A stretch of DNA of 64,000 bases from Sycobia sp. Sy_11 (taxonomy: Eukaryota > Arthropoda > Insecta > Hymenoptera > Epichrysomallidae): the NCBI GenBank assembly GCA_018907035.1, contig JACCIC010000003.1:3742501-3806500 (forward strand), given 5' to 3'. Positions within the stretch are counted from its first letter, which is position 1, and every line of letters starts with the position of its first letter. Shown one piece after another: positions 1-10,835 of this stretch. The translations under genes and the position numbers were made by a program. The notes beneath the pieces are model-generated. The model searched no databases, was not told the DNA's origin, and saw nothing but the letters and a program-made list of their open reading frames with translations.

Positions 1-36
1 AACTTCGCTCTAGCTACTGAGCAATCGTATGCCTCA
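1..36 (-). repeat. tRNA-derived SINE, head only (cut by window edge)
   Basis: The reverse complement reads like the 5' head of the SINE seen at 7380-7568 and 26478-26690: a gcctacgatggct-like start followed by a box-A-like gctagagcgaag. The rest of the copy lies left of the window. It was identified by comparison with the other copies here. Confidence 0.6.
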
Positions 37-438
37 AAATATGTTAACTTTATATAAATATTGTCAATTTATCAAGGAGTGCGGTCGCTCTCTGATGGCA
101 AGTGTGGGTACTACAGCCTTCGGGTGACTGTGCTATATACATTGATATTAGATTTCGAGATTTTTAAATAATTATTGTGTCATTCTTAAACCATTATATT
201 ACTTCTAATTTTGCTTAAAAGAAAGCTATTCCGTTATACTTCAATTCAAAAAAACTTTTATGTAAAAAACTTTCATTATACTAATATTATTAAGCAGAGA
301 ATTTTTTACCTCTATTTTCATTATCTTTCTAGTCATGTAACTTTGTCCATGCGGTAAATACTTACTTGATTTGCGTAATTTCCGGCAGTAACTAACTAAA
401 TCAAGTGGACCGATATGGCTTCAAAGGCGAGTTTGATT

Positions 439-441
<3 letters not shown>
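37..441. other. AT-rich spacer, no gene seen
   Basis: No coding exon, RNA gene or transposon signature was recognised in this stretch. Confidence 0.5.

Positions 442-487
<46 letters not shown>
442..487. repeat. (TA)n microsatellite
   Basis: Uninterrupted TA dinucleotides, followed by a few TCATA pentamers up to about 512. Confidence 0.95.
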
Positions 488-489
<2 letters not shown>

Positions 490-534
490 TAACATATCAT
501 ATCATATCATACTTCACTAATTTATAAAGAAAAA

Positions 535-650
535 GCGTTATTTGTATACGATAACCGAACAAACTACTGAATCGATTGTTCTGAAATTTGACATATAGAT
601 TCTATATTATCTGGGGAAGGACATAGGCTATGTTTTTTATAAAATTTTTA
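535..650 (+). repeat. Dispersed repeat motif next to a (TA)n array
   Basis: It contains aactactgaatcgattgttc followed about 50 bases later by gacataggctatg. The same pair (aactactgaaccgatcgcgt, then a related gtcatagacta) follows the (TA)n at 59961-60009. This suggests one old repeat family that starts at TA microsatellites. Similar wording is common in arthropod repeats, but I cannot assign a family. The next 200 bases up to 860 hold nothing recognisable. Confidence 0.45.
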
Positions 651-860
651 TCTAATCTAAAATATAAAATCATTTTACTTTTGTTTATTACTGATCGTTT
701 TAACAATCAGTTTCACCAGTGGCTACTAGGTGGTGTCTTGAATCACGAATATCAACTCAAAGTAGTCCGTTTAAAGTATTAATAACAGGCCAGCTCAAAC
801 AAATGATCACACTAAAACAAAATGCCACAGTAACTCAAGGCTAAACAGATTTCTCCCATT

Positions 861-1136
861 AATTAATAAATATTTTTTTATTGCTCTCACAGTCCAATCA
901 GTTCAATCAAAATAAAATAAAAATAAAAATAAAAAATAAAATAAAAAATAAAAAAAAATAAAAATAAAATAAAAATTAAAAATAAAAATTAAATTAAAAA
1001 TTAAGTTAAAATTATAATGACAGTCAGACTGTCCTTGTTTACATTTACGTGGTGAATGTAAACAAGGACAGTCTGACTGTCATTATAATTTTAATTTAAT
1101 TTAATTTTTATTTTTAATTTTTGTTTTATTTTTATT

Positions 1137-1168
<32 letters not shown>

Positions 1169-1234
1169 ATTTTTATTTTATTTTTAGATTGAATTGATTG
1201 GACTGTAAGACCAGTAAAAAAATATTTATTAATT
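861..1234. mobile_element. Foldback MITE with about 180-bp inverted arms
   Basis: The two halves are reverse complements almost end to end. The outer ends read aattaataaatattttttta in both directions, followed by a caatcaattcaatc-like block, an A-rich (left) or T-rich (right) tract of about 100 bp, and an inner block tgacagtcagactgtccttg. The centre is a short non-palindromic loop around 1046-1056. There is no coding capacity. A related complete copy lies at 61581-61766 and partial ones at 18365-18518 and around 32020-33410. A non-autonomous DNA transposon is the likely nature; the partner transposase is unknown. Confidence 0.85.
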
Positions 1235-1374
1235 TCTATATGGGCAGTCGACAAAAGTACAATTCAATTGTTTTAGATTTCTCTCATACCTCATCAATTA
1301 ATACTCACGGTAGAGACTCTCCATCAACGAGAGCAAGTCCAGTGCAATCTTTATCTCCCGTAGAAACCACACCC

Positions 1375-2212
1375 CTACAAAGATAACGATCAAAGGCTCC
1401 TCCATTCCGTGGAGCCAATCGGTCAAATACCTCGGAGTGACGTCCGACAGGAACATATCCTAGAAGAAACACCTCCGTCTCATCAGGAGCAATATGTTAT
1501 GATCCTTCTTAAAGCTCAAACCTTTTTTCCGTAGCAAAACCCTGTCACCCAAAATAAAGGCCAGAGACTTCTCCGCCAACTTTAGAAGCATTGCCACATA
1601 TGCCATCCTTATCTGGAGGTGCACCCCCTCCCCCAGACAGACTGCAGCGACGACAAGGAACCTATATGAGGCTGCTATGCTGTTTCCTCAAGATCGCTTG
1701 GTACTTAAGGAATACTCAAGTACTTAAGGAAACTCACCTTCTTGCTCTCAACGATTACGCGAATAAATTCGCCAAAAATCTGAGATAATCAATTAAACAG
1801 CACCCGAACTCAGGAATCCAATCGCTGAGCAGTATCCTCCCTAAATCGACGGATCGCTACAGGAGGACTTGCCACCTGATCGACGATTCGTAACCCCATC
1901 AGCCACCACAGGCTCCCTCGTGCTTCGTTTTCGTACGTAAGCCTATGACCCCAGGAAGGCAGAGCCCATAAACTCACCAATTCCTTCCCCCTATCCACAT
2001 GACAGACTTGCTCCCCCACCCCACACCGTTTCATTAGTAAATTTTTATCCCAACAGATACAGGGAATGATATCTCCAGGTAAAATCCCTGCAAGGAGGGG
2101 TTTTAGTCGGTAGGCATGCGAGCAAAGGTTCCATGAATCCGACTCTACCTCTTCGAGAGGTGTCTTTAGAAGATTTCCCGCGTCACCAAAAAAAAAAACA
2201 AAAAAAAACGAA
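1375..2212 (+). mobile_element. Jockey-like LINE, 3' fragment
   Basis: Translation in changing frames gives the C-terminal part of a non-LTR reverse transcriptase: a SVKYLGVTSDRN block, then RLIRSNML, LKPFFRSKTLSPKIK and, at 1690-1730, AWYLRNTQVLKE. These are typical of the region after the catalytic core in Jockey-clade elements. A 3' untranslated part ends at about 2188 in an A-rich tail. Stops and frameshifts make it a dead, 5'-truncated copy. The 5' limit is uncertain. Confidence 0.7.
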
Positions 2213-2523
2213 TGTTCATATCCAACTTTGGGATTCGTATCCTAAAGGAGGTGTGACGTTAGTCGGTATTACCTTTTTTGTTCTTCAGGGTAATCTGATA
2301 TTACTCTCATACCTTATGGATATATTTTGATTTTTGTAAATTTTATTTTCTCTTTCTCTCTCTCTTTCTTTGTATCTCTCTGTATGTCTTTCTCCTTCTC
2401 TTATAAAATGGTTCTCTATGCTAAATCATACTCAATATAGTTTGTGACGACAAATTATATTTTTGTTTTTATAAATTATATTAACTTCAGAATTGTGACA
2501 AGAAACTATGTTTTTTTAGTTTG
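2213..2523. other. Spacer, T/C-rich, no gene seen
   Basis: It contains a loose pyrimidine tract (about 2346-2402) and no recognisable coding sequence. Confidence 0.4.
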
Positions 2524-2579
2524 AACAAAAGAAATGATGGAAAAATAAGGTTTTTTTTAGTTATTTAACGTCGCTCTTC
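2524..2579 (-). repeat. SINE 3' tail, separated from its body by a LINE
   Basis: The reverse complement (agcgacgttaaataac, then an A-run) matches the 3' end of the SINE copies at 26478-26690 and 29727-29882. The matching body is at 7380-7568. The LOA-type LINE sits between, and the 11-12 bases flanking it are duplicated. Confidence 0.75.
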
Positions 2580-2825
2580 TCCACCAGGGGTTGACACCTT
2601 GTCGCGTGCCTCTTGTAGGCCGATGTGGAGGCTCGTCTGGGGATCCGAGCGGCTGACCCAGCAATGGTATGGGAGAGTGCGGCCCTGCCTAAGGGCGGGC
2701 TGGGTGGCGAAAAGGTGCTGATGCAGCAGACTGCCTCTCGGGCGTCAGACAACCACTCCTGCGGGTGGGAGTCATCGTGCTGAAGGGTACTGACTTGGCC
2801 GCTGGGATAGTAGCTGTCGCAAACG

Positions 2826-3935
2826 ATGCCTCGGGAATACCGGGCGACCTTCCCGAGTATTTTGCCTTACCAGCGCACTTCCCCATCTACTCGTGGGATT
2901 CTTATTGAAAAAACTGTACCTAAGAATAGTGAAGGCAAGGCCCGGGAGGATACAACGCCCCCGAGAACCTCACTAGGAGCTACTGGCCAAGTGGGCAAGG
3001 AGGACGCAGCTCCAGGCAACGAGACTGGAGTGGTTGTGACCCCTGATACAATAACCAGTGTAGAGGGAGACAGTACTGCCCCCAAGAAAAAGAGGCTGTG
3101 TGGGTCGACCAGGAGGAAGTTGGCCCGGCAGCAAAATGCTAGCGGGACGGGCACTTCTGGGCCTACAACGCAGATTAAGATAGGGATGAAGAGGCGATAG
3201 GGATATGATAAGACTTCGCCCTCGACATCCGGTATCGCTAAATAGCAAAAGGGGGGGAGTGGCGGCGGTGACAATAAAGGAACCCTGCCCCCCCCCAGGG
3301 AGGGAGGCTAGCGGGTGTCGGAATTATTACGGCTGCCCAAAGGTCAAACCTCCTTACATGTGTCGTGGTGCATGAAGGATACTCGGAGGCAACCATCACC
3401 TCGGAAATGTTTTCACAATTCCGAGGGGCAGTGTCGAAGGTTATGTATAGTGCACCACCTGACACATGGCCCAAATTTGATGCCTCCTTCTGCAAGAGAG
3501 GGGCCATCATACTGGTGGCCAACAACCCGGAGGCGAAGGAGTGACTAGCCGCTAGACTGGCTACTCTGGACTTACTCTGGGGAGGGGCCAATCTGAAAAT
3601 GGGAGGTGTAGAGCTCCTACAGACTAGAGTCAAGGCGGTGACATGGATACCGGGGCCCCCGGAGAATACGTCTACCGTCTTGGTAAGGTTTGAGGGGCAT
3701 AATGCATCCCTCAGGGGCAAAACAAGCCTATGGAGGGTCGTCAACACGAAGGACGGCGAGGAAGGAAGGGCCGATGGAGGAGATAAAATATCTCCTCCTA
3801 CTTACCATGCCGGAATCGCACGCCAGATTATTGGCGGCGTTAGATCACAGACGAACGGGTGCCTGTGGAGAATGTTGAGGGCGGGAGCACGATGGAACAA
3901 TAAATGGCTCCATCGGGCATCTCATTCCTCCAAAT
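2826..3935 (+). pseudogene. LINE ORF1 remnant
   Basis: The first stretch (2826-3200, 124 residues) is a basic, Pro/Thr-rich N-terminus with a lysine cluster near its end. After a frame change, 3330-3780 encodes a block with VVVHEGYSEATIT, an in-frame stop at about 3541, and then TWIPGPPENTSTVLVRFE. The last motif resembles the nucleic-acid-binding domain found in ORF1 of arthropod LOA-type elements (DUF4780-like; recognised by eye). No CCHC knuckle was found. The role would be RNA binding in the retrotransposition particle. At least two frame breaks make it non-functional. Confidence 0.65.
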
Positions 3936-6900
3936 TTACTTGCACCACTGCAAAGACGCCTCGGCCGTTATGCTGAGGAGTTTGGCGGGGGTGCAGTCAT
4001 GCATATCGCTAATCCAAGAACCTTGAATAGTGAAAGGTGCGATCAAGGGTCTAGGGTCGAGGGCCGCTTGCATTAGTGACTCAAAGACACTAAGGCCTAG
4101 AGCGTGCATTATTGTTAAAGGACTAAATGTGGTCCCGATGCTCGGTCTCTGTACTGGGGACCTAGCGGTGGCCTCGGCGGAGGTAGTAGGGATGGGGTGA
4201 CTTGTTCGCGCATCTGCCTTCCTACCGCATGATAACAAAGACAACCCCACTGGGGATGTTCGGAGACTAGTGGATTACTGTAGAATCAACAGTCTTCCAA
4301 TAGTCCTTGGATGTGATGCAAACTCGCACCATAGGTGTTAAACTACTGGAGTACCTTGCGGGTACAGACCTCGAGATACTCAATGTAGGCGACACCCCAA
4401 CGTTCGGAAACAGGCTAAGAGAGCAGGTAATAGATATAACTATCTGCTCAACTGGGATAGCTACTAAGACCCACGGATGGAGAGTGATGGAGGTGGAGAC
4501 ACTGTCGGACCACACTCTGATAACATACTCGCTGGAGACACGCAATGAAGAGGAGCCAACCTGGCTGCGCGATCCTAAGCGCACAGACTGGCAGGACTAC
4601 AGAAGGTCCGTCGAAACTGCTTCTAAGGACTTAACTGTACAGATCAGGGTCAAGCGAACGCTGGAGAACGTCGCGAAGTCCTTTAATGACGCCATCAAAC
4701 ACGCCTTCAAGGAAAATTGTCGCCCCAAACGGGCGAGACCCAGGGGAGAGATTCGATGATGGAATAAGAAACTGGACTACCTGAAAGAGAAGACTATGGT
4801 CCTCTGGAAGATAGCCAGGAGAAAAGGTAGTGATTCTGATTGGACTGCATACAGAGTGAGCAGGGACAACTACAGAGATGCAGTAAGGTCAGCCAGAGAA
4901 ACAAGTTGGAGAAACTACTGTGAAAGCATATGCGAGGGTAAAGAAGCGGCTAGGCTGAACAGAGTCCTGTCGAAGGACCCTGGCGCGGTCCTGGGCACGT
5001 TGAAGAGACCCGATGGCAGTTATGCACTATCGGATGAGTAGACTTTGGAATACCTTATCCAAGTTCACTTCCCTAACTTCAGTAGAAATACTGAACAAGA
5101 TGATGATACAGTCACAGGAAATAACCACTGGACGAATTACGCTAAACTGGCAGCTAACCGAATGGTAGTAAACGAGATTCTTACACCGGACAGGATCAGA
5201 TGGGCCGTAGGATCATTTGGCGCATTTAAATCAGCGGGACCGGATGAAGTCTACCCGGCCTTCCTACAAAGAGCCGGGAACTGTATAGTGGGCCCGATGA
5301 CAAGAATAGCGCGGGCAAGCATCACTCTGGGTCATATCCCAGCAAGATGGCTAGGGATCAGGGTGATATTTATACCTAAAGCAGGCAAATGTGGTTATAC
5401 ATCCCCGAAGGATTTTAGACCCATCAGCCTGACATCTTTTATTCTCAAGACTATCGAAAGGATGATTGATAGATTCATCAGAGACGACGCCTTGACAAGA
5501 AATAAACTTCATAAGGAGCAATATAGATACTGCACCGGAAGATCCACGGAGACGGCTCTATACAGAACCGTATCTGTGATGCGATCTCAGGTGGAGACTA
5601 AAGGGTTTGCCGTAGTTTTCCTTGTAGACATTGAAGGGTCCTTTAATCACACGTCACATAAGGTGATCAAGGAGGCCTTAAATAGGCATGATATCTCTCC
5701 GTGCATCATAGAATGGATTGACTTATGGGAGTACTACAGACTGCCCTTGAAGTGATCGACGGATGGTGCAGACGGACCGGTCTCTCGGTTAACCCAGGGA
5801 AGACTGATGTCATAGTCTGTACCAGGAGATATAAATGGAATAAGAATTGTGGCTTAACTCTTGGAGGGCATTCTCTGACCTTTAGGAAGCAAGTGAAATA
5901 CCTAGGTGTGACCAATGATAGCAAACTATTATGGAACACCTAGAATGTGTATCTGGCAAACTGGCGGCGTATCTGTGGCAGACTAGGAGAGCCATAGGCA
6001 GGACGTGGGACCTCAATCCAGGTATCATGAACTGGATATACGAGGTTGTTCTGCAACCCAGACTATCTTACGGGGCCCTGGTCTGGTGGGAAAGGACGGC
6101 TTTGGTGACTGCCAAAAGCTCACTCGAAAGACTGAGAAGCATGGTCGTGAGGAGCATCTCCGGAGCGATTAGATCTACATCTACTGCTTCGCTGGGCATG
6201 CTCCTCGAAATAGAGCTATTTAAACTGACCCTGGCGGGAGCGGCTGCAAAAGCCCTCCACAGAGTGTCAAAAGATCGCTCAAAGCGGTGAGCAGAGAGGG
6301 GCCATTATGGCTCCCCCGGGGACTGGACGAAAAGGCGACTTTGCGAATGAACCTCGACGCCACGAACAGGAGCTTCCTCTTTGACAAAAAATATAGGGCC
6401 AGTATCCCATCCAGAAAGGAATGGGAGAATGGGCTGGTAAGCATCCCAAACATTAAAGAGCTGTGATATACAGATGGCTCTAAATGTGAAAGGGATGCAG
6501 GTGTAGAAGTGTACCAAAGAAATAACGGAAAGGGCACAAGTTTTCCTTTGGGGAAGTACCCTACCGTGTTTTAAGCTGAGCTAGTGGCAATCCTGCGGGG
6601 AGCTGAGATGGTTGCGGAAGCGGCCCTTGACACCCAGATTTGCCTCTGCTCAGACAGTAAAGGCGGACTGCAAGCTTTAAGCAGCTACACTACTAGATCC
6701 AATCTGGTAAGGGACTGTTACGAGGTCCTCAATAGACTGGCGAATAAGGCAACGGTCACGCTACTATGGGTACCGAGCCATTATGGAATTAAAGGGAACA
6801 TGGTGGCAGATGACCTTACCAAAATAGGAGCTAGAACTCCTTATAGCGGCCCTAAGCCGGCTGTAGGACTCAGCAACATCTTCATTAAGGGGGAGATAGA

Positions 6901-7267
6901 GAGGTGGATAACGGAAGAAAACAACCGACTATGGGAGACAAATGGAGAGTGCAGGCAGGTTAAAGCCTTCACCCCCACATATAATATAAAGCACTGGACC
7001 AGTGTAATCCTTGGCCTCAGTAGAAGAAGGGCAAAATTGCTCATCGAGATCCTAACAGGTCACGGTAAGATTAACGCCCACATGTGCAGAATGGGTTTCA
7101 TGAGAGACCCCTTCTGCCGCTTTTGCTACATAGAGGCTGAAACCCCCGAACATCTTCTGTACCACTGTCCAAATATATCTGAGAAAAGGCGGCGACATTT
7201 GGGGGCTGCCTACTTGGATATTCAGGACATTAAATCCAGTATGAAGACCGGAATAATTTCATTCTAG
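3935..7267 (+). pseudogene. LINE ORF2 remnant: endonuclease, reverse transcriptase, RNase H
   Basis: The domains follow in order. An AP-type endonuclease starts at about 3935 (LHHCKDASAV, then SLIQEP with the next Trp codon changed to a stop) and includes PIVLGCDANSHH near 4300 and VETLSDHTLITY near 4500. The reverse transcriptase (about 4760-5950) has KSAGPDEVYPAFLQ, a DFRPISLTSFILKTIER block and VFLVDIEGSF. The segment that should carry the catalytic YADD motif is missing: the text jumps at about 5728 into VIDGWCRRTGLSVNPGKTDV. RNase H (about 6465-6830) begins YTDGSKC directly after a stop and ends in WVPSHYGIKGNMVAD. A C-terminal Cys/His finger at 7085-7170 reads CRFCYIEAETPEHLLYHCP. Confidence 0.85.
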
Positions 7268-7379
7268 GAGGCCTGCCGTTTATAGCGGCTGCTGGTCAAG
7301 GAAGGGACGCGAAGGCTTTACCCATGCGTCCGGAGGCCGGAAAGGCCCAACTCCTTAAAATAAAATAAAATAAAATAAA

Positions 7380-7568
7380 TAACGTCGCTCTATTTATGCT
7401 TCCAAATATCGGTGCTAATTAGCAACGGAGTTCTACGATATGTTTGTAAATAAAGCACATGTAAATTATTACAGCGGTGCTTGTGTCAATCGGCCGAGAT
7501 TGCGATTTGAACTCGGACCACCAAGTTACTAATCCTTCGCTCTAGCGATCGAGCCATCGTAGGCCTAG
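7380..7568 (-). repeat. tRNA-derived SINE, body
   Basis: Reading the reverse complement from 7568: ggcctacgatggctcgatcg (box-A-like region), then ggtggtccgagttcaaatcg (box-B-like), a linker, and a 3' body matching the copy at 26478-26690. Box B (gttcaaatc) marks a tRNA-derived RNA polymerase III promoter. Its 3' tail is now at 2524-2579 because a LINE inserted in it. Confidence 0.8.
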
Positions 7569-7779
7569 GCAAAATAGGGTTCTTTACCAACAACCTCGAA
7601 ACTATGTATATATAAATAAAATATATCGTCACTTGCATAAAAAGGCAATATCCATCGTCTGCTTAAAAAATATGCTATGTGCATACCAACAGTTTACTTG
7701 ATTTTCAGTTGGCAACACTACAAAAATATTAACGCTATTGAATTGAAAAAAAAATTATATTGTACATATTATCTATACA

Positions 7780-8501
7780 CATTTTAAACACGGTTTCTAC
7801 TGATAAATATTGTATTGGCTTGTACGGGCGGTTGATTACGATATCCCGTTGCCTCAAGACGATTTCGGTAAGCAGTTGTGTGTTCGGATGATAGAATGCA
7901 ATGTCCAGGCGTCTCTGGGCGATTTCTACGGGAATATTGTATTTAGTTAATAGAAAACGAGATCCAAGTATGAGGAAATCAACTTCTATGGGAAGATTCG
8001 TATCGGAACGGTAGAATACGATATCCAGGTGTTTCCAAACGACTTCAACCGGGAGTATTGTGTTTAGTCGTTAAGAAGTGATGTTAGCTTTCTCGGGACG
8101 ACTTCTCCTGGGACTATCGTGTTTAGTTAGTTGGAAACGATCTTTAGGCATGTCGGTACAGCTTCTACGGGGAGTTTCGTGTTCGGATGATAGAATGCGA
8201 TTTCCAAGTGTTTTTGAACGACTTCTACGGGGAATTTCGTGTATAGTTGGTGGAAAACAAAATCCAGGTATGTCAGTACCACTTCTCTGAAGAGATTCGT
8301 ATTCTATCATTCTAAGACTCACACTTCCAGTAAGAGTTGTCCCGGGATACCTGGAGATCTTATTCTATCTCCCAAACACAAAACTCTATAGCAGTCGTTC
8401 CGAGACATTTCCTATAGTCCGAACATCATACTCTCTGTAAACGTAGTTTCGAGATACTTGGACATCTTTTTCTACCTTTCTCGAAAGTACTTAATTTAAT
8501 A

Positions 8502-8559
<58 letters not shown>

Positions 8560-8690
8560 TGGACGGTAGAACGCGATATCCAGTTGTGTCGGGACGAATT
8601 CTACGGGGAGTTTCTTGTTCGGACGATAGAATACGACATTCAGATGTCTAACGACGACTTCTATAGGGAGTTGCGTGTATGAATTGAAAA
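7780..8690. repeat. 60-bp tandem-repeat element, copy 1
   Basis: A unique lead-in (acacggtttctactgataaa, then gtacgggcggttgattacga) is followed by about seven diverged monomers of exactly 60 bp. Each carries a gacttctacggggagtttcg-like core; cores start near 7921, 7980, 8041, 8099, 8159, 8219 and 8279. A 170-bp spacer (8310-8490), a (TA)n array and two more monomers (8560-8680) follow. Copy 2 at 60200-61330 has the same architecture. The frames open on both strands in this block (70 and 83 codons) are a by-product of a period divisible by three and are not proposed as genes. The element class is unknown. Confidence 0.85.
8505..8556. repeat. (TA)n microsatellite
   Basis: A pure TA run within the 60-bp-repeat element, between its spacer and its last monomers; copy 2 lacks it at this point. 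Confidence 0.95.
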
Positions 8691-8699
8691 TAAAATCTG

Positions 8700-9775
8700 A
8701 TATATCTATAAATGTTTGATATTAAAAAAAATTTATAGTATAGTAAAATATTCTTCAAGAATATATAAAAATATTTTTAATCTCAATAAGATCATGCGCT
8801 CTTTTGTAAAAATCACATACATGCTTCTAATAATAGTATTTTGAAAATCAAAATCTAAAAGTTTTTCATCTTTATTTTTTTATTGAATTAATTCGAATAA
8901 TGAATCTCCTTCCACATATTCCTGCCATAAAACTCTGTGTTAATGGAAAATTCTCGTTATTCGAATACCGCCTACAAAAAATTAGTGAAATATTTCATGC
9001 TTCGTTTAATTTTCGACTATTCATTCATTTTAAATTCATTTTTCTTTATTTTCTTTCATTTAGATTGAATTTGTTGTGATACTGATACATGCTTGTCAAA
9101 AATAATAAGTTTTTAATTATAGGTGAATTCTATTTTTATGTATTCAATGAAATACTTATAATTTCATATGTATATATTCACCTTGAATTTTATCTTCTTA
9201 TTTTGTTTTAATACAAAAGAGAATGTTACAAAATATTGGAAAAGTGTCTCATATAAGGGGTTATTATCATAGATATTGATGTCCTTAATAACATCCGTAA
9301 TATTATTTTAACGACTTTAAACATGTTATGTATTTTGATAATTTATCCAAATGTATTTTAGGTATAAGTAAATTTTGATTGTTTTGAAGAATAACCAAGA
9401 TTCGGATAAAATTTTAGAGACAACCATACCTACAAATTACTAATGGTTATATGAAGCCATTTCGAAAAATTAAAACTGACTAATATCTTCAAATAGTGAA
9501 TGAAAACACAGTTAGATGTCAACATAAATCAATCCGGATAAATTATAAAAGAATTTCAAATAATAATAATTTCATTTTCATATAATAATTGTCATATAAT
9601 TATTTAACAAAATAATTTTATATAATATAAATAAATATAATAAAGATCGTAGTTTTTCAAATAAATTTATCTCTCTTTTACTTTTATTTAACATAAACAA
9701 ATCATATAATTTATGTTAAAAAGTATAATAAATAATCAATTTAAATAGTATTTCACTGGAGATTTTCAACATGGT

Positions 9776-9777
<2 letters not shown>
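8700..9777. other. AT-rich spacer, no gene seen
   Basis: Very AT-rich, no open frame of note and no transposon motif recognised. Confidence 0.5.

Positions 9778-9831
<54 letters not shown>
9778..9831. repeat. (TA)n microsatellite
   Basis: A pure TA run. Confidence 0.95.
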
Positions 9832-9835
<4 letters not shown>

Positions 9836-9981
9836 TGACGTCTGACAGTATGTTCATATATAAATAAATAAATAAACCCCTTTTTTGAGGGACTTATACT
9901 ATGCAGAATTCATAATAAAGATAATATTGCACATACTAAAATGTAAAAATTTAATTGTAAATTATAAAAACTGATGAAGTA

Positions 9982-10007
9982 TGTGTGTGTGTGTGTGTGT
10001 GTGTGTG
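9982..10007. repeat. (TG)n microsatellite
   Basis: Thirteen TG dinucleotides. Confidence 0.9.
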
Positions 10008-10077
10008 CGATAATAAAATACAAACAATTCTAATTATTCACTAATTCAATTTGTCTATATTTTTTACGCAAGTTGTT

Positions 10078-10240
10078 TACAGGGTAATTCAAAAGTAGGG
10101 GGTCCAGTCTCATATTCGATCGCATTAATGGCATGTAATCGAAAACGGCAAAGAAGGTATTCATACAGGTTTGATGCTGGATTCAATGATCTGGATCATT
10201 CCATGGAGATTTGAAATATTCAAAATTTTTATTGGTTTTT
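10078..10240. other. Unassigned repeat-like patch
   Basis: It is less AT-rich than its flanks and contains taattcaaaagtagggggtc and gatctggatcattccatgg. It reads like a transposon fragment, but I recognise no family. Confidence 0.25.
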
Positions 10241-10439
10241 CGCTAAATTTCTAATGGTGGATTGCATATTAGTTTTTCTACATTTAATTAGTTTTCTTAT
10301 ATTATAATTTTCAAGATTGCAGCGTGTTGAAATTAAAAAAGTTTCTTTTCATAAAATTCGATAATAAATGTCAATAAAGTTCAATACATGGTAATCCTCA
10401 GCTCACCAATTCAAGACTACTATTCGATTATATATAATA

Positions 10440-10835
10440 GGTGCGCAACTAAATTCTTACTGTTTGTTACTAGACTAGAGCTTGTCGATTTTCAAATTTG
10501 CAAAAGTTTATGATTCAATCTTAAATCTATAGTAAGAAAACTGTTTTGACACATCAATGAATTTGTTTGTGAATTCCAAAAAGTTTACGGAGATGCTTCT
10601 AAGTGAAACAACCTGTCGTATTTGTTTCCATCGCTTCATTTCAATATTACGAACAATCCGGGTGAAGCAAGGCCAAAAATCTTCCTATTTATTACGCACT
10701 GCTGAAGCTGAACTAAACCATCACTGAAGAATACTTTTAAACTCAATTGATACCGAACGATATCCGAAAAGTGGACACTATACCAGTCAAAAAAGTGATT
10801 CTACTACACGACATATGGTCTGGATAATCAGCAGT
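10440..10835 (+). mobile_element. Mariner transposase fossil
   Basis: Short blocks in several frames match mariner order: NEFVCEFQKVYGDAS, then TCRICFHRF (the helix-turn-helix region), later IRKVDTIPVKKVILLHD, which corresponds to the stretch ending at the second catalytic Asp. The middle is deleted and stops are frequent. It is an old inactive copy; the ends were not resolved. Confidence 0.5.

Larger units (their letters stand above)
2578..7380 (+). mobile_element. LOA-like non-LTR retrotransposon (LINE), decayed
   Basis: About 4.8 kb with the full LINE layout: ORF1, endonuclease, reverse transcriptase, RNase H, a terminal zinc finger and a (TAAAA)n-type tail at 7354-7380. The sequence taacgtcgctct flanks it on both sides (2566-2577 and 7380-7391), a target-site duplication that fixes both ends. 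An RNase H domain and a linker reading KDPGAVLGTLKRPDGSY suggest the LOA clade of the I superfamily. Many stops, frameshifts and an internal deletion in the reverse transcriptase make it non-autonomous. It is more GC-rich than its surroundings, as expected of a recent insert. Confidence 0.9.

Noticed and set aside
2867..3747. Several - strand frames of 90-170 codons over the LINE
   Set aside because: They are antisense to the recognisable ORF1 of the LINE and carry no motif of their own.
7470..7568. A genuine tRNA gene
   Set aside because: The box A and box B like motifs belong to a SINE repeated elsewhere in the window; no cloverleaf with a paired acceptor stem was found.
7847..8320. CRISPR-like or protein-coding array in the 60-bp repeats
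   Set aside because: Monomers are continuous with no unique spacers. Open frames on both strands follow from the 60-bp period.
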